Made by a program: the position numbers and the translations under genes. Source: Sphaeroforma sirkka (lineage: Eukaryota; Opisthokonta; Ichthyosporea; Ichthyophonida). Taken from it: a DNA stretch of 64,000 bases. The first letter of the stretch is position 1; every line of letters begins with the position of its first letter. The notes below the pieces were generated by a model, which was not told the DNA's origin, searched no databases, and saw only the letters and a program-made list of their open reading frames with translations. Below are positions 34,380 to 45,816 of the stretch, one piece after another. The DNA is taken from assembly GCA_001586965.3 (NCBI GenBank), contig LUCW03000543.1, positions 5,001 to 69,000 on the forward strand. Reading direction: 5' to 3'.

Positions 34380-34559
34380 TGTAGTAAACACATCAAAATA
34401 CGATACTAAAACCTACTGAGTCTCCCTGAGGCTCAGTGCGGTGTATTTATTCTTATATTTGATTGTCTACGTGGTCTACAAATAATTCACCTCGTGTGAA
34501 TTAATTGTAAACTAATTCTAACTCCACACTGATAGTGGTTTAAGGGGACTTTTACCACA
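34380..34559 (-). repeat. 5' LTR of element D
   Basis: 180 bp, differing from the 3' LTR at about one position in the block GATACTAAAMCCTACTGAG. No clear tRNA primer-binding site follows it in the element direction. Confidence 0.8.
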
Positions 34560-36901
34560 AATGATAGATCCTCTAATCACCCCTTTTTTAACTTGTCCGG
34601 AACTGGCAGACGGAGTGCTGAGAAGGGCTGATGACAATCAGGCAGATCGGAGTTGTACAAGCTCATACAGAAAAGTTTAGGAGCTGCAACTTAATGTGCC
34701 AAACATACAATAGAGCGAAACTGCTGTCATATATATGTATAGATCTGACGATTAATTGAAATTGGATGTTCATTTGAAGTTGGCAAATGAAGATCGATTG
34801 GTAACCGATATGAAGCTTGCAGACACTGCAGGCTCGATATAACAGAAGCCACGTGGCGCACGCAATAAGACTGATGTCTCGAGTCAGAACAGAGATTGAG
34901 GTGGCAGCAAAGACAAGGGCAACAAAGGTGGGAAAACTGACCATTTCGCTAAGGACCGTTTGTTTGACGGTGGGTGCAGAAGTAATAGTAACAAAGATCA
35001 TATGACAACCCTATACGAACAGGCAGGACGGGACGGGCCGATCGTGCGACGGCTGAGAAATAGAAAATAAAAACTTGGAGAGAAGAATCGCTGTTCGACT
35101 GTCGTAGAATGTCGGGCATACTGGACAATATGATGTAAGCTTGTTACCGAAAGGTTGGGCTGGTCTAAACATAAAGAAACAATATACATCCTCGATAGTA
35201 TGGTATGGACAGATTGAGCTTACGGTTGGGTTTGCTGACACAGTGAGCTGGCAGACAGTCCATAGGGTCGACGCCAAGGTATTTGACGTGCCTTTACTTG
35301 GGTGGTGATGGATACGAGACTATGTGTTTGAGTTGTCGCTGACAGTCGGGACAAAGCGACGGGCTCCCTGTGGAAAAAGAATGACTGTGGTGGCAATTCA
35401 AGTTCCAGGAAGTTGCATGTGATATATGGCTACAGCTACCATGTTCACAATGCGACTAAAGCTCTATCAGATCTTCAATAATGAGCACGTCGTTGAGAAG
35501 TGTTTCTGGATCGCTGATGGTCCCCAATAAGGAGCCTGAAACATTGGTGTTTCGATGCAAATCTTGTGCCGTTAAATCGACAATTCAAGTTTCGGTATAT
35601 CCCGGTACTCAATGAAGAGGACATAATGCGACGTGTATCAAAGTATAAATAATCCTCTAACTCGGACACGGCGCGTGGCTGTTGATAGGTCGAGCTTGTA
35701 CGCGAGTCCACAAAGTACATGCGCCTATTTTGTTTTTAGGAAAAAGCCATATCGATACCTGAAGATACCAATTGGGTTGGCCGATTCAGGATTCACATCC
35801 CATATATATATATATATATATATAAGACAAATCAAAACGACCGCAACATTGGTTATACGTTTGCGATCATATTTGCGTGCTGATGCAAATACACAAGCTA
35901 GCCTCCATGCGCCAGGTGATACGGCTCCTAAACAGCTCGGCCCTAGGCACATCGACGCGTACGCCACACGGGTCATCAGGCAATAGCGTCTAGAGATTTT
36001 GATACTAATTCAATATGTGACGAGAATACCTATGCATAAACATCAGAAGGGAAAGTACACAGCCCCTATTTGTATCGTCGACTGAGTAATAGAGTTACGT
36101 GTATGTCTAGTTCGATTCGGAAACAAACGGTAGTGTACACTAGGCCACAACACTGTATCGAAATATCAACAATGGATGATCGCGCTTTGAGAAGAATTTT
36201 GTCATAAACCATGCAATGACATAGCCGCGACTCGCATATCTAATCCTGAAGCACCAATACAAGCAAAAGTGCGGCAGCAGAAGTCCCTTTTAACCCCCAT
36301 GACGCGCCAGATGACAAGGTTCCTATACAACGTACATCGGCTTTGGGTATATCGACGCGTACGCTACACGGATCATCAGGTAATAATTACCGGCCTCCAG
36401 CCAACTTAGTGGACGGTGATCAGATGCCTGATCAACCACCAGCCGAGATAGGAGTGAATGGAGTATTTCATATCTCATGACTTGGTCGACGAGTCATACG
36501 TACAGATCAACCACCAGCAGAGATAGGAGAGAACTAAGTATTCCATATTCATGACTTGGTCGACGAGTCATACGTACAGAGTGAAAGTGAGTTATGAAAG
36601 CCGAACAAGGGCCAGCGGGCTGAATAGATAAAACAAACTCGGGTTGAGATACTGGGGTGTCTGACGTCAACATGTGTATGTATTTTGGACGTATGGCAAC
36701 AATAATGTTCGACCGACAACCGTGCATATGTTATTTTACAAGTAAACGACCATGATATGCGCACCCTCGTTGACACGGGACAAGTCGTTCAGTCATAACT
36801 CAGGAATCCGAAGGTAAGGCACGCCTAACCCTTACGCCACCAGCTAAGAATAGTTCTATATATTTGGCGGAAATCTAAGCTCTAAAACCCTGAAGCATTA
36901 C
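34560..36901 (+). pseudogene. Decayed zone, possible retroelement protease/RT relics
   Basis: Around 35230-35310 the plus strand has a protease-like phrase ending VFDVPLLGW, and near 35700-35790 a possible RT start (VFRKKPYRYLKIPIGLAD). Identification is weak. The zone also contains diverged direct repeats: a block at 35881-35992 recurs at about 36249-36393 (GACGCGTACGCYACACGG), and a 74-bp block recurs at 36431 and 36505. Confidence 0.3.
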
Positions 36902-38895
36902 ATTCCGAAGGCAGAAACCATATTCGTCCCAAACGTGAGGCTACTACACGTCATATATAAAGATCATCGACTTTGTATGCTTATATTTTGTAAATTAGGT
37001 TTTTGTATCTCAGATTTTCAGTTGAGTGTTTCTCTCACTTGTCGGATATCCTGTAGGTAACTGGCAATTCTCGCTTTGTTTGTATTGAATCTAGTATTAG
37101 GAATTTATACATATTGGACGTATATCATGAACTCAGGAATCGAGAATCCTGGGTTTTGGGATGTGATGTTGGATGTTTTAGCGTTTTAATATTCTCTAGT
37201 ACTCAGATGCTGCATAGTTTCACGAGCACATTTTAGTGAGTGCAGCAATAAGCTTCAATTCTACACGACACATTTATCACCGCATGACTTTCGTAGGGAA
37301 CAAGGGAATACTATCTACATGGTGCTAGTCACGCAAAACGCAAAAAAAAACCCCCAACTTGAAGCCGACGGATAGATTTCAGCTATTACTTTCTCTAACG
37401 TACTGAATTTAGGGCTGTTGTACCAAGTTCTTACGCAGATTGGTATTTCTGACCCGATTCTTTTCTGAACAATTCTGGAATTTTAAAAAACTGCAATGTA
37501 ATATATATATATAAACATAGTCAACGAAACACGGGATTAATTTCAGGTGTGAAAATCGATGAAATAAGCCCCGAGTCCTAGGTTTAGGGTTTGAGAGTTT
37601 TTTTTAAATTGTTAAAAAAAAAAATCTTCAAGAAAAATGTTCTATTTCAAATTATTGTCGTAAATCCGTGAATTTTAGACAATTTTTGTAGGGAGAGCCA
37701 ATCAAATTGGCTTAAATCCCTACACATTGATGTATATGTGTGTTTCTATTGGTTCATTTTCTATTCATTGTCTATGGCTTCGTTTCCATTGGTCGTTTTA
37801 TAATTCAAGTGCCATTTCGTATTGTATGCGGTTGTTTGTTGATTGTTGCAGTGAGCTTTTGTGAGTTCATGTTTCTTTGGGAATTGTATTTACGATCAGC
37901 TTTAACGTTATGATTAACTTGCATCGGAATAACTTTCGATGTGTCACTTTTAAATTTGAAATTCTTTTTTGAAAACCTGTGCTTAAGAATGAATTAGATT
38001 CAACTTTAGATGAACATGGCAGATTTTTACTTTATTTTGTAAAAAAAAAGACATTTCTACATCTATCTACAAATATTTATACATTGCTATGTATATATTT
38101 TAAACCTTTAAGAAGTTATATGCCCTGACATCGCCTATTTGTATTTGCTATTGTAAATTGTTTTACCATTCCAGTATACAATATCCCTCAGCGAGCAAAT
38201 ACCAAACACATTCCCAGTCCATTACAGTTTAGGCGAGTAATGGCGCCGAAGAATACATGTGTATTGTTTTGCAATGCATAATTCTACTTTTACCGATTTG
38301 CGTGTAGGTTTACTTTGATTAGATTACGTCGGTTATTGTATATCAACACGTAGGAAATGTTAAAGTTTTCAAACAATCCAATTAAACTGAAAGCAGTATA
38401 ATTTGGATTATGTTTGGAATCCTTAACGTAGGAGAAATTTTAGGTACAGCAAACTTGTGTATATTGTTTAATCTGATGAGTATTGTACTCATCAGATGTA
38501 GGCAATTACCATGTAATGCGTCATTCGTGACGGTTTATATGATAACAATTTCTGCTAAATTATCTTTCCACCCTTGTGGTGAAATATGCAATTTATGTTT
38601 CCAGGAGATATTTGTAATTGCGCATAGTGGTGGAACTGAGAATTTGCAGTAGATTGTGTAAACATGAATTGTATCTCAGATAGCAACCTGGTTGATCCTG
38701 CTAGTAGTCATATGCTTGTCTCAAAGATTAAGCCATGCATGTCTAAGTATAAATATATATATTGTGAATCTGCGAATGGCTCATTAAATCAGTTATAGTC
38801 TATTTGATAATATCTACTACTTGGATAACCGTGGTAATTCTAGAGCTAATACATGCGAAAAAGCCCGACTTCGGAAGGGCTGTATTTATTAGATA
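36902..38895 (+). repeat. rDNA-derived tandem unit 1 (spacer, leader and 18S 5' end)
   Basis: A 1994-bp unit repeated head to tail immediately downstream. It begins ATTCCGAAGGCAGAAACC and ends with the first 211 nt of 18S rRNA. The DNA before the 18S start is expected to be intergenic spacer and external transcribed spacer. A decayed LTR-B in minus orientation lies at about 37024-37215. Unit 1 and 2 differ only by small indels in homopolymers and a few substitutions, so duplication is recent. Confidence 0.85.
38685..38895 (+). rRNA. 18S rRNA 5' fragment 1 (truncated)
   Basis: Starts at the canonical eukaryotic SSU 5' end AACCTGGTTGATCCTGC and contains the conserved TAAGCCATGCATGTCTAAG and GAGCTAATACATGC blocks. 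It breaks off after TTATTAGATA, about 211 nt in, and passes straight into the second spacer unit. It cannot give a working rRNA. Confidence 0.9.
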
Positions 38896-40897
38896 ATTCC
38901 GAAGGCAGAAACCATATTCGTCCCAAACGTGAGGCTACTACACGTCATATATAAAGATCATCGACTTTGTATGCTTATATTTTGTAAATTAGGTTTTTTG
39001 TATCTCAGATTTTCAGTTGAGTGTTTCTCTCACTTGTCGGATATCCTGTAGGTAACTGGCAATTCTCGCTTTGTTTGTATTGAATCTAGTATTAGGAATT
39101 TATACATATTGGACGTATATCATGAACTCAGGAATCGAGAATCCTGGGTTTTGGGATGTGATGTTGGATGTTTTAGCGTTTTAATATTCTCTAGTACTCA
39201 GATGCTGCATAGTTTCACGAGCACATTTTAGTGAGTGCAGCAATAAGCTTCAATTCTACACGACACATTTATCACCGCATGACTTTCGTAGGGAACAAGG
39301 GAATACTATCTACATGGTGCTAGTCACGCAAAACGCAAAAAAAAAAACCCCAACTTGAAGCCGACGGATAGATTTCAGCTATTACTTTCTCTAACGTACT
39401 GAATTTAGGGCTGTTGTACCAAGTTCTTACGCAGATTGGTATTTCTGACCCGATTCTTTTCTGAACAATTCTGGAATTTTAAAAACTGCAATGTAATATA
39501 TATATATAAACATAGTCAACGAAACACGGGATTAATTTCAGGTGTGAAAATCGATGAAATAAGCCCCGAGTCCTAGGTTTAGGGTTTGAGAGTTTTTTTT
39601 TAAATTGTTTTAAAAAAAAATCTTCAAGAAAAATGTTCTATTTCAAATTATTGTCGTAAATCCGTGAATTTTAGACAATTTTTTTGTAGGAGAGCCAATC
39701 AAATTGGCTTAAATCCCTACACATTGATGTATATGTGTGTTTCTATTGGTTCATTTTCTATTCATTGTCTATGGCTTCGTTTCCATTGGTCGTTTTATAA
39801 TTCAAGTGCCATTTCGTATTGTATGCGGTTGTTTGTTGATTGTTGCAGTGAGCTTTTGTGAGTTCATGTTTCTTTGGGAATTGTATTTACGATCAGCTTT
39901 AACGTTATGATTAACTTGCATCGGAATAACTTTCGATGTGTCACTTTTAAATTTGAAATTCTTTTTTTGAAAACCTGTGCTTAAGAATGAATTAGATTCA
40001 ACTTTAGATGAACATGGCAGATTTTTTACTTTATTTTGTAAAAAAGACATTTCTATTTCTACATCTATCTACAAATATTTATACATTGCTATGTATATAT
40101 TTTAAACCTTTAAGAAGTTATATGCCCTGACATCGCCTATTTGTATTTGCTATTGTAAATTGTTTTACCATTCCAGTATACAATATCCCTCAGCGAGCAA
40201 ATACCAAACACATTCCCAGTCCATTACAGTTTAGGCGAGTAATGGCGCCGAAGAATACATGTGTATTGCTTTGCAATGCATAATTCTACTTTTTACCGAT
40301 TTGCGTGTAGGTTTACTTTGATTAGATTACGTCGGTTATTGTATATCAACACGTAGGAAATGTTAAAGTTTTCAAACAATCCAATTAAACTGAAAGCAGT
40401 ATAATTTGGATTATGTTTGGAATCCTTAACGTAGGAGAAATTTTAGGTACAGCAAACTTGTGTATATTGTTTAATCTGATGAGTATTGTACTCATCAGAT
40501 GTAGGCAATTACCATGTAATGCGTCATTCGTGACGGTTTATATGATAACAATTTCTGCTAAATTATCTTTCCACCCTTGTGGTGAAATATGCAATTTATG
40601 TTTCCAGGAGATATTTGTAATTGCGCATAGTGGTGGAACTGAGAATTTGCAGTAGATTGTGTAAACATGAATTGTATCTCAGATAGCAACCTGGTTGATC
40701 CTGCTAGTAGTCATATGCTTGTCTCAAAGATTAAGCCATGCATGTCTAAGTATAAATATATATATTGTGAATCTGCGAATGGCTCATTAAATCAGTTATA
40801 GTCTATTTGATAATATCTACTACTTGGATAACCGTGGTAATTCTAGAGCTAATACATGCGAAAAAGCCCGACTTCGGAAGGGCTGTATTTATTAGAT
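38896..40897 (+). repeat. rDNA-derived tandem unit 2
   Basis: Second copy of the unit with the same spacer, LTR-B relic and 18S start, about 2003 bp. At its end the 18S sequence continues instead of repeating the junction. Confidence 0.85.
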
Positions 40898-41074
40898 ACA
40901 AAACCAATGCGCTTCGGCTGTTTCTCGGTGATTCATAATAACTTTTCGGATCGCATGGCCTTGTGCCGGCGACGTTTCGTTCAAATTTCTACCCTATCAA
41001 CTTTCGATGGTAAGGTATTGGCTTACCATGGTTACAACGGGTAACGGAGAATTAGGGTTCGATTCCGGAGAGGG
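40688..41074 (+). rRNA. 18S rRNA 5' fragment 2 (truncated, fused to integrase relic)
   Basis: About 387 nt of SSU rRNA from the 5' end to GATTCCGGAGAGGG. The expected AGCCTGAGAAACGG does not follow; the sequence becomes CAGTTACTGAGCTCC, which belongs to the family B integrase relic also present near 17.8 kb. Three shared G at the joint suggest end joining at microhomology. It is an orphan fragment, not a functional gene. Confidence 0.9.
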
Positions 41075-41700
41075 CAGTTACTGAGCTCCGACAGAGAACA
41101 TACATATATGTTAGTATGGTTAGATGTGCACTGTGCTCATCATATGTCATACTCAGACCAATGATGGACAAACCAGTAGCTAATATAGCCCGTACGCTGG
41201 TACCAATCATGTGCAAATATAGATTTTTACAAATTATACAGACCGACCAAGGCATTGAGTATGTTAATGACGTACTTTCAAGCGTCGACAAAAAACTCAG
41301 TCTCTCGCCTGTACCAACTTAAATCTGATGCGTAAACGTGTGAACTATCACACCGATACCTTATACCACTGTTACGGAAATTTGTTGAACAAACCCCCGG
41401 TAACTGGTGGTCACGACTTCCCTTCGTACAGATGGGCCACAATCTGCGCCCATCAAGAAGAAACAAATCTCCGCGATTTAATGTGTACTCTAGTCGCAGA
41501 CAGAATTGACTCAGGGACTAGAACACACCAGTAAACACAACGCAGCCAGTGCAACAGTACCTTGGGAATAGTGATTGAATCTACCGATTAGCTCTGTTGT
41601 ACTCCAACATTTGTTGAGTCTGAAACTTCTACTATCATAGCTTGAGGGTCTTTTTCTGTTGGTTCTGGTTTGAATACTAAAATTTGATGTCCCATCACAC

Positions 41701-42031
41701 TGTAGAGTTGAAGAGTACTGATAAAGATACGACCAAAGGAAACAATAGACCTCTTCTCAAGTACGAATCTCTCAGCTAGGTTAAGCCCTAGGTGAAGAGA
41801 TTCGTCCTGAGTCTGTATTCTGAACTTTAGAATTCTGATAATTCACTAGACTCATATTTTCACTTGAGTGTTTCTCTCACACGCGGCTCTTGGATATTTA
41901 TCCAAGTGCCCCGCCATATTCCTGATGACTCCAATATCAGGAATTGGGTCAGAAACCTGAAACTCAAGATTTGGGAATCCTGAGATTTCTGGAATCTGAC
42001 AATATGCCAATAATGGTACCCAAATGCTACA
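41701..42031 (-). mobile_element. LTR-B in the inverted copy
   Basis: 331 bp, same length as in array unit 1; on the minus strand TGTAGCATTTGGG to ACTCTACA. Confidence 0.8.
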
Positions 42032-42722
42032 ACCCCCCCAACTTTGCGCTGTGTAGCTCGCTAGGAGTGTAAAGTGACATTTGGTACTATAGTCTGAGGT
42101 TGGTGTTTTTTGTACAGGGAAAAACTTGACCCCCCCGCAAGGGATAGGTGAAAAGCCTGCCACCATTATCTATACTTACTTCTTATTATTCCTTATTATA
42201 CTAACTTATGTATCGCACCTCGTTCGCTGGAGTCCGTCTTGACCTGTGCACGAGTCCTGAAGACGCGGCTCTGGGAAGCTTCCTCGACATTGAGTCTTAA
42301 ACCGAGACTGTGGTCATTATCCCTCTGGTATGTGGGTAGAGCATGCTACAAGGCAAGTGTTGGGTGTTCGTTGATGTCAGTGAGACTGTCTAAGCCCCCC
42401 GCTTTGTGCGCTTTCTATTGTCTGCCGACCGTACGTTGTCGCATGTCAGTGTTTGTTTCTTCTGACGTCGTTTGCGGCGCTTGCGTTTCGGAATTGTGTA
42501 AGAACATCCGCATTTAGTATCTCTGACTCATGAGTCCATGTGCGTTCACCATTTGGCCATTGCAAGAGATAGTCGAAGGAAGCATTACCCCGTTCTGAAG
42601 GTTGGGAGTCAATATTTTTTTTCTTCAAATTGTGACTCTTCTTCCTGTGGAATGGCACCATTGGGTACGAATACTTCCTCTGGGTTGGCTGCTTTGTGCA
42701 AGCCTATCAGTTCATCGTTGAC

Positions 42723-43133
42723 CTATTTTGAATACTCAGGGGCCTTGGTCCCATCAAGGTTACAGACAATATACCCGTTGCCCTCCTTGCTTACTATCTT
42801 GTATGGACCGCCGTGAGGATTGGTTAATTTATTCATCTCTCCTTGTTGGCGGATCATAACAATGTCCCCTTCGTCGAAGTTTACGTACTTATTCTGGTAT
42901 TTTCGATCATATGCTGCACGCATCTTTTCTTGATATTGTGCTGCATTACTGTTCAGTGCGGGTTTGATCACCTCGTGTATGTCATCGAGTTTGGCTTGCC
43001 ATGACTCTGATGTGCCAGGTGCTGTCACTACTTCATTGTAGTCAGTCAGCTGGTTCTGTCTACGCCCAAAGTACACATTGAATCTTGGTGATTTGGGTTT
43101 TCTTAATGTGCGTAGGTTGTGTTGTAGTTTCAC
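42723..43133 (-). pseudogene. Ty3/gypsy family B integrase C-terminal segment
   Basis: 136 open codons with RFNVYFGRRQNQL, EKMRAAYDRKYQNKYV, DEGDIVMIRQQG and GGPYKIVSKEGNGY, the C-terminal integrase barrel. It corresponds to 12290-12680 in the other copy. It lacks its own catalytic core, so it is a fragment of an element. Confidence 0.65.
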
Positions 43134-43632
43134 TATGTTGAGAGCAGCTATCTTGACTCTTGTGTTTTAGTGATGGAGTGTCACTGTCTGAATTGAAGTT
43201 GAATTACTTCGTTGTGTTGTAGAGTTTCCCCTCTCAGTTTAGATGTTTAACTGTTCTGGTAGATATCTGACCTTGGTTACCCTAGTTTCTTTCCTTGTTA
43301 TATTATCTGAGATATATATGCTATTTATGTTCGTAGTAACTCTTCCCAATAGTGTTGTGTGTCTATGTTTGCATATTCACAGTCACATATATGGCGGACC
43401 ACAATTATGTGTGTGTAGAAACTTAACTATTTTTGTGTGCAGTACCACAATTATATTTTTGTAGGATTACAATTATATGTGCAGTAGCTCGATGAGAGAC
43501 TACAGTAGTATTTCTATATACGTTAATAACGTTTTGCGTCGTCAGCCCGAGAGAACGTACGAGTAATTTGAGACTTCTTCTCATATTATTCTATTTATAG
43601 AATACGGGCCACCGGCTAGCCGAGAGCCGAGG

Positions 43633-44402
43633 CATAACAAAGTCTCCTTCGTCAAAGTTTACGTACTTCTTCTGGTGTTTTTGGTCATATGCTGCACGCA
43701 TCTTTTCTTGATATTGTGCTGCATTACTGTTCAGTGCGGGTTTGATCACCTCGTGTATGTCATCGAGTTTGGCTTGCCATGACTCTGATGTGCCAGGTGC
43801 TGTCACTACTTCATTGTAGTCAGTCAGCTGGTTCTGTCTACACCCAAAGTACACATTGAATCTTGGTGATTTGTGTTTTCTTGATGTGCGTAGGTTGTGT
43901 CCCATTTGTACAAATGGTAATCGCGAACACCAGTTTCCTGGGTTCTGTTCTACGAATTTCCTAAGGAAGGGTAATAGATCTCTATGTGATCGTTCGTTTA
44001 CTCCTAGTACTTTGGGTTGATATGGTCTTGACACTAGGTGTTCCATAGGTGCCTGTTTAATGACCTTTCCGAATATTTTGTTCACATACTCAGTGCCCTG
44101 GTCTGTTTGCAAGACTTGTGGGAATCCGTGTTCACATATGATTGGGACTAGTGTGCGTGCGACTGTGGCCGCTGACTTGTTCATCATAGCTCGCAGTATG
44201 ACATACGAGGAGTTTTCCATACAAGTATGTACGTGTTGCCTCTGTTCGAGTCTAATAGTGGACCTATTGTATCCACTTGTATTTTATCACCTGGAAATGC
44301 AGCTGATATTGACTGGAGTGGATGATATCCACGTTTATATATTATATTTTGTAGGCACGGTGTGCATGCGTCCACGTACTTTGTTGCGTGTTCTGTGCGC
44401 AC
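43633..44402 (-). pseudogene. Element B integrase
   Basis: Zinc-binding CTPCLQN, then GDKIQVDTIGPLL (first catalytic Asp), QVLQTDQGTEYVN (second Asp) and GVNERSHRDLLPF (Glu), followed by the C-terminal region. Related integrase relics of this family occur at 12.3, 17.7, 41.2 and 42.9 kb and inside each unit of the tandem array, which makes it the main source family of this half of the window. Confidence 0.7.
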
Positions 44403-44501
44403 GGCCCAGTTGTGGCCGTCTTGCTCAAGCTTGTCTACTGTTTCTTCGGCTGTATAATGGCTTATATTGTGGTATTGTGCAATCAGAGCTGTTTTATCCC
44501 A

Positions 44502-45026
44502 TTATGTCGCTGTGGTTTGCTCTGTTGCCTCTACATTACCATCTTGTTGTGCAGCTATGTTGACTGCTGTGTGCGCTACTTTTTGTTCAAAGTATGGAGA
44601 CTTTGGTCCAATTTTTGCGACTATAGTGGTTTCCCATGGCGTTTTACCGCATGCTTTCGAGCCTTCATGGAGGAACATGTTGTTTGTGTTTTCAACCAGC
44701 ATAGGGTCCGTTTCCATGAGAGACAGGAAAGTGGGAAACCAGGTTGCATTAGGGAAGAACGGTACACATATAGTGATACTCGTCGCTTCTTCTTTGACTT
44801 TGTCGAGTACTTCAGGTATGAGATTCCAGGGTGTGTTTGCCCATGGGTTTATCTCATCTGCACATTTTTGAAGTAGTGCATTTTGTTCTCGAGTGTAGTA
44901 CCTGTCTGTTTGTGCGTTGTGTGCCGTCGCAAACAAGTCTACTGTGAATTTACTAAATCTACGTTCTGCTTCAATATAAAATCGTGGATGTAGTTTCCAG
45001 TCTATATCTGACACCGTGACAGGCAT
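44502..45026 (-). CDS. Element B Dam-like methyltransferase domain
   Basis: 174 open codons between RNase H and integrase. The order KLHPRFY, VDLFAT (29-34), DRYYT (41-45), NTPW (64-67) and ATWFPTF (94-100) parallels the domain of element D and phage N6-adenine methyltransferases, in which a N/D-P-P-Y/W motif binds the target base. The family B form differs in the catalytic block, so activity is doubtful. A relic of the same domain is at about 19.3-19.85 kb. Confidence 0.65.
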   Translation of the reverse strand: MPVTVSDIDWKLHPRFYIEAERRFSKFTVDLFATAHNAQTDRYYTREQNALLQKCADEINPWANTPWNLIPEVLDKVKEEATSITICVPFFPNATWFPTFLSLMETDPMLVENTNNMFLHEGSKACGKTPWETTIVAKIGPKSPYFEQKVAHTAVNIAAQQDGNVEATEQTTAT

Positions 45027-45050
45027 GTTTGTTTCCAGGTCAGTGTATTC

Positions 45051-45653
45051 CTAACCATTGTGTGTATGTTTGTTAGCTTCATTCATTGTTTTCTCATTGA
45101 CTGTGTCTTCGTGTAATCTTGAGAGCATGTCCGCAACTTTGCTGTCTTCTCCTGGTACATGTATGATTGTGAAGTGATGATGGAAGGTTTTAGCTATCCA
45201 TCTCGCTAAAAGGGGGTGCAACGTTTGTTGCGAGTTCATTTAGCGTAGAGCCTTATGGTCTGTTCAGACTGTTATGTCACCGCCTTTAATATACTTAGAA
45301 AAATGTTCTAAGCCGTAGACCAGTGCTAACAGTTCTTTGGTGTTAGTACCATACTTCTGCTGTGCTGAATTCAGGCATTCAGAGAAATATAATATATCTC
45401 TTCTGACTCCGTCTATGATTTGGAACAGACACCCTCCAATACCATAGTCACTTGCATCATTCATGATGTAAAATGGCGCTCCATCTACCAGGTAGGCAAG
45501 AGTAGCTGAGCATGATATTGCATCTTTCAGTTCTTCCCACTTCTTCTTCGGTTGTGGAGTCCATAAGTTCTCTATGGGTTGGTTCATCTTCCCCTTCATT
45601 AAGGGTCTGAAGTGTTTTGTGATATGTGCAAACTGAGGTATGTGATCTCGCAT
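45051..45653 (-). pseudogene. Element B RNase H
   Basis: Contains FYIMNDASDYGIGGCLFQ, NSAQQKYGTNTKELLALVYGL and, nearer the end, FTIIHVPGEDSKVADMLSRL, the standard Ty3 RNase H order. It lies between the reverse transcriptase and the methyltransferase-like domain on the same strand. Confidence 0.7.
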
Positions 45654-45816
45654 GTAGTTGGCTAAGCCTACTGCTTTGTGCAGACACGTTTTGTTCTTGG
45701 CAGTGGCCAGTCAATCATACGTTTCTGTTTCTCTGGATCAGCTTTGAGGACGTCTGTGGTTACTTTCACGCCGAGTATATTGACTGTTTTCACTGCAAAT
45801 GCACATTTGTTATGGT

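Larger units (their letters stand above)
25588..34559 (-). mobile_element. Element D: Ty3/gypsy LTR retrotransposon
   Basis: Two 180-bp LTRs that differ at about one position bracket 8.6 kb with gag and pol on the minus strand. Order in the minus direction: leader, Arg/Ser-rich and gag segments, protease, reverse transcriptase, RNase H, Dam-like methyltransferase, zinc-binding and catalytic integrase, and a chromodomain-like end. A purine-rich tract touches the 3' LTR. LTR identity means a young insertion. Coding parts are spread over several frames with a few breaks, so it looks nearly whole but not intact. No target duplication was found at the two outer ends (AACC and AATG). Confidence 0.8.
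41075..43632 (-). repeat. Inverted single-unit copy of the 11.8-17.8 kb region
   Basis: In reverse complement this segment follows the order found at 11771-17826 (right part of LTR-C, leader-like DNA, integrase C-terminal segment, one array unit with its LTR-B, then the integrase relic), but has only one 1.17-kb unit where the other locus has four. Sequence similarity is high throughout. Confidence 0.85.

Noticed and set aside
36790-36860. Minus-strand TAGCTGGTGGCGTAAGGGTTA, resembling a box A
   Set aside because: No good box B at the right distance and stems do not pair; too weak to call.
38410-38652. An 80-residue open frame present identically at 38410-38652 and 40413-40655
   Set aside because: It lies in the presumed ribosomal leader just before the 18S start, and its conservation is explained by the recent 2-kb duplication, not by coding.
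38685-41074. 18S fragments as functional rRNA genes
   Set aside because: Both stop within the first few hundred nucleotides, and no 5.8S or 28S is present.
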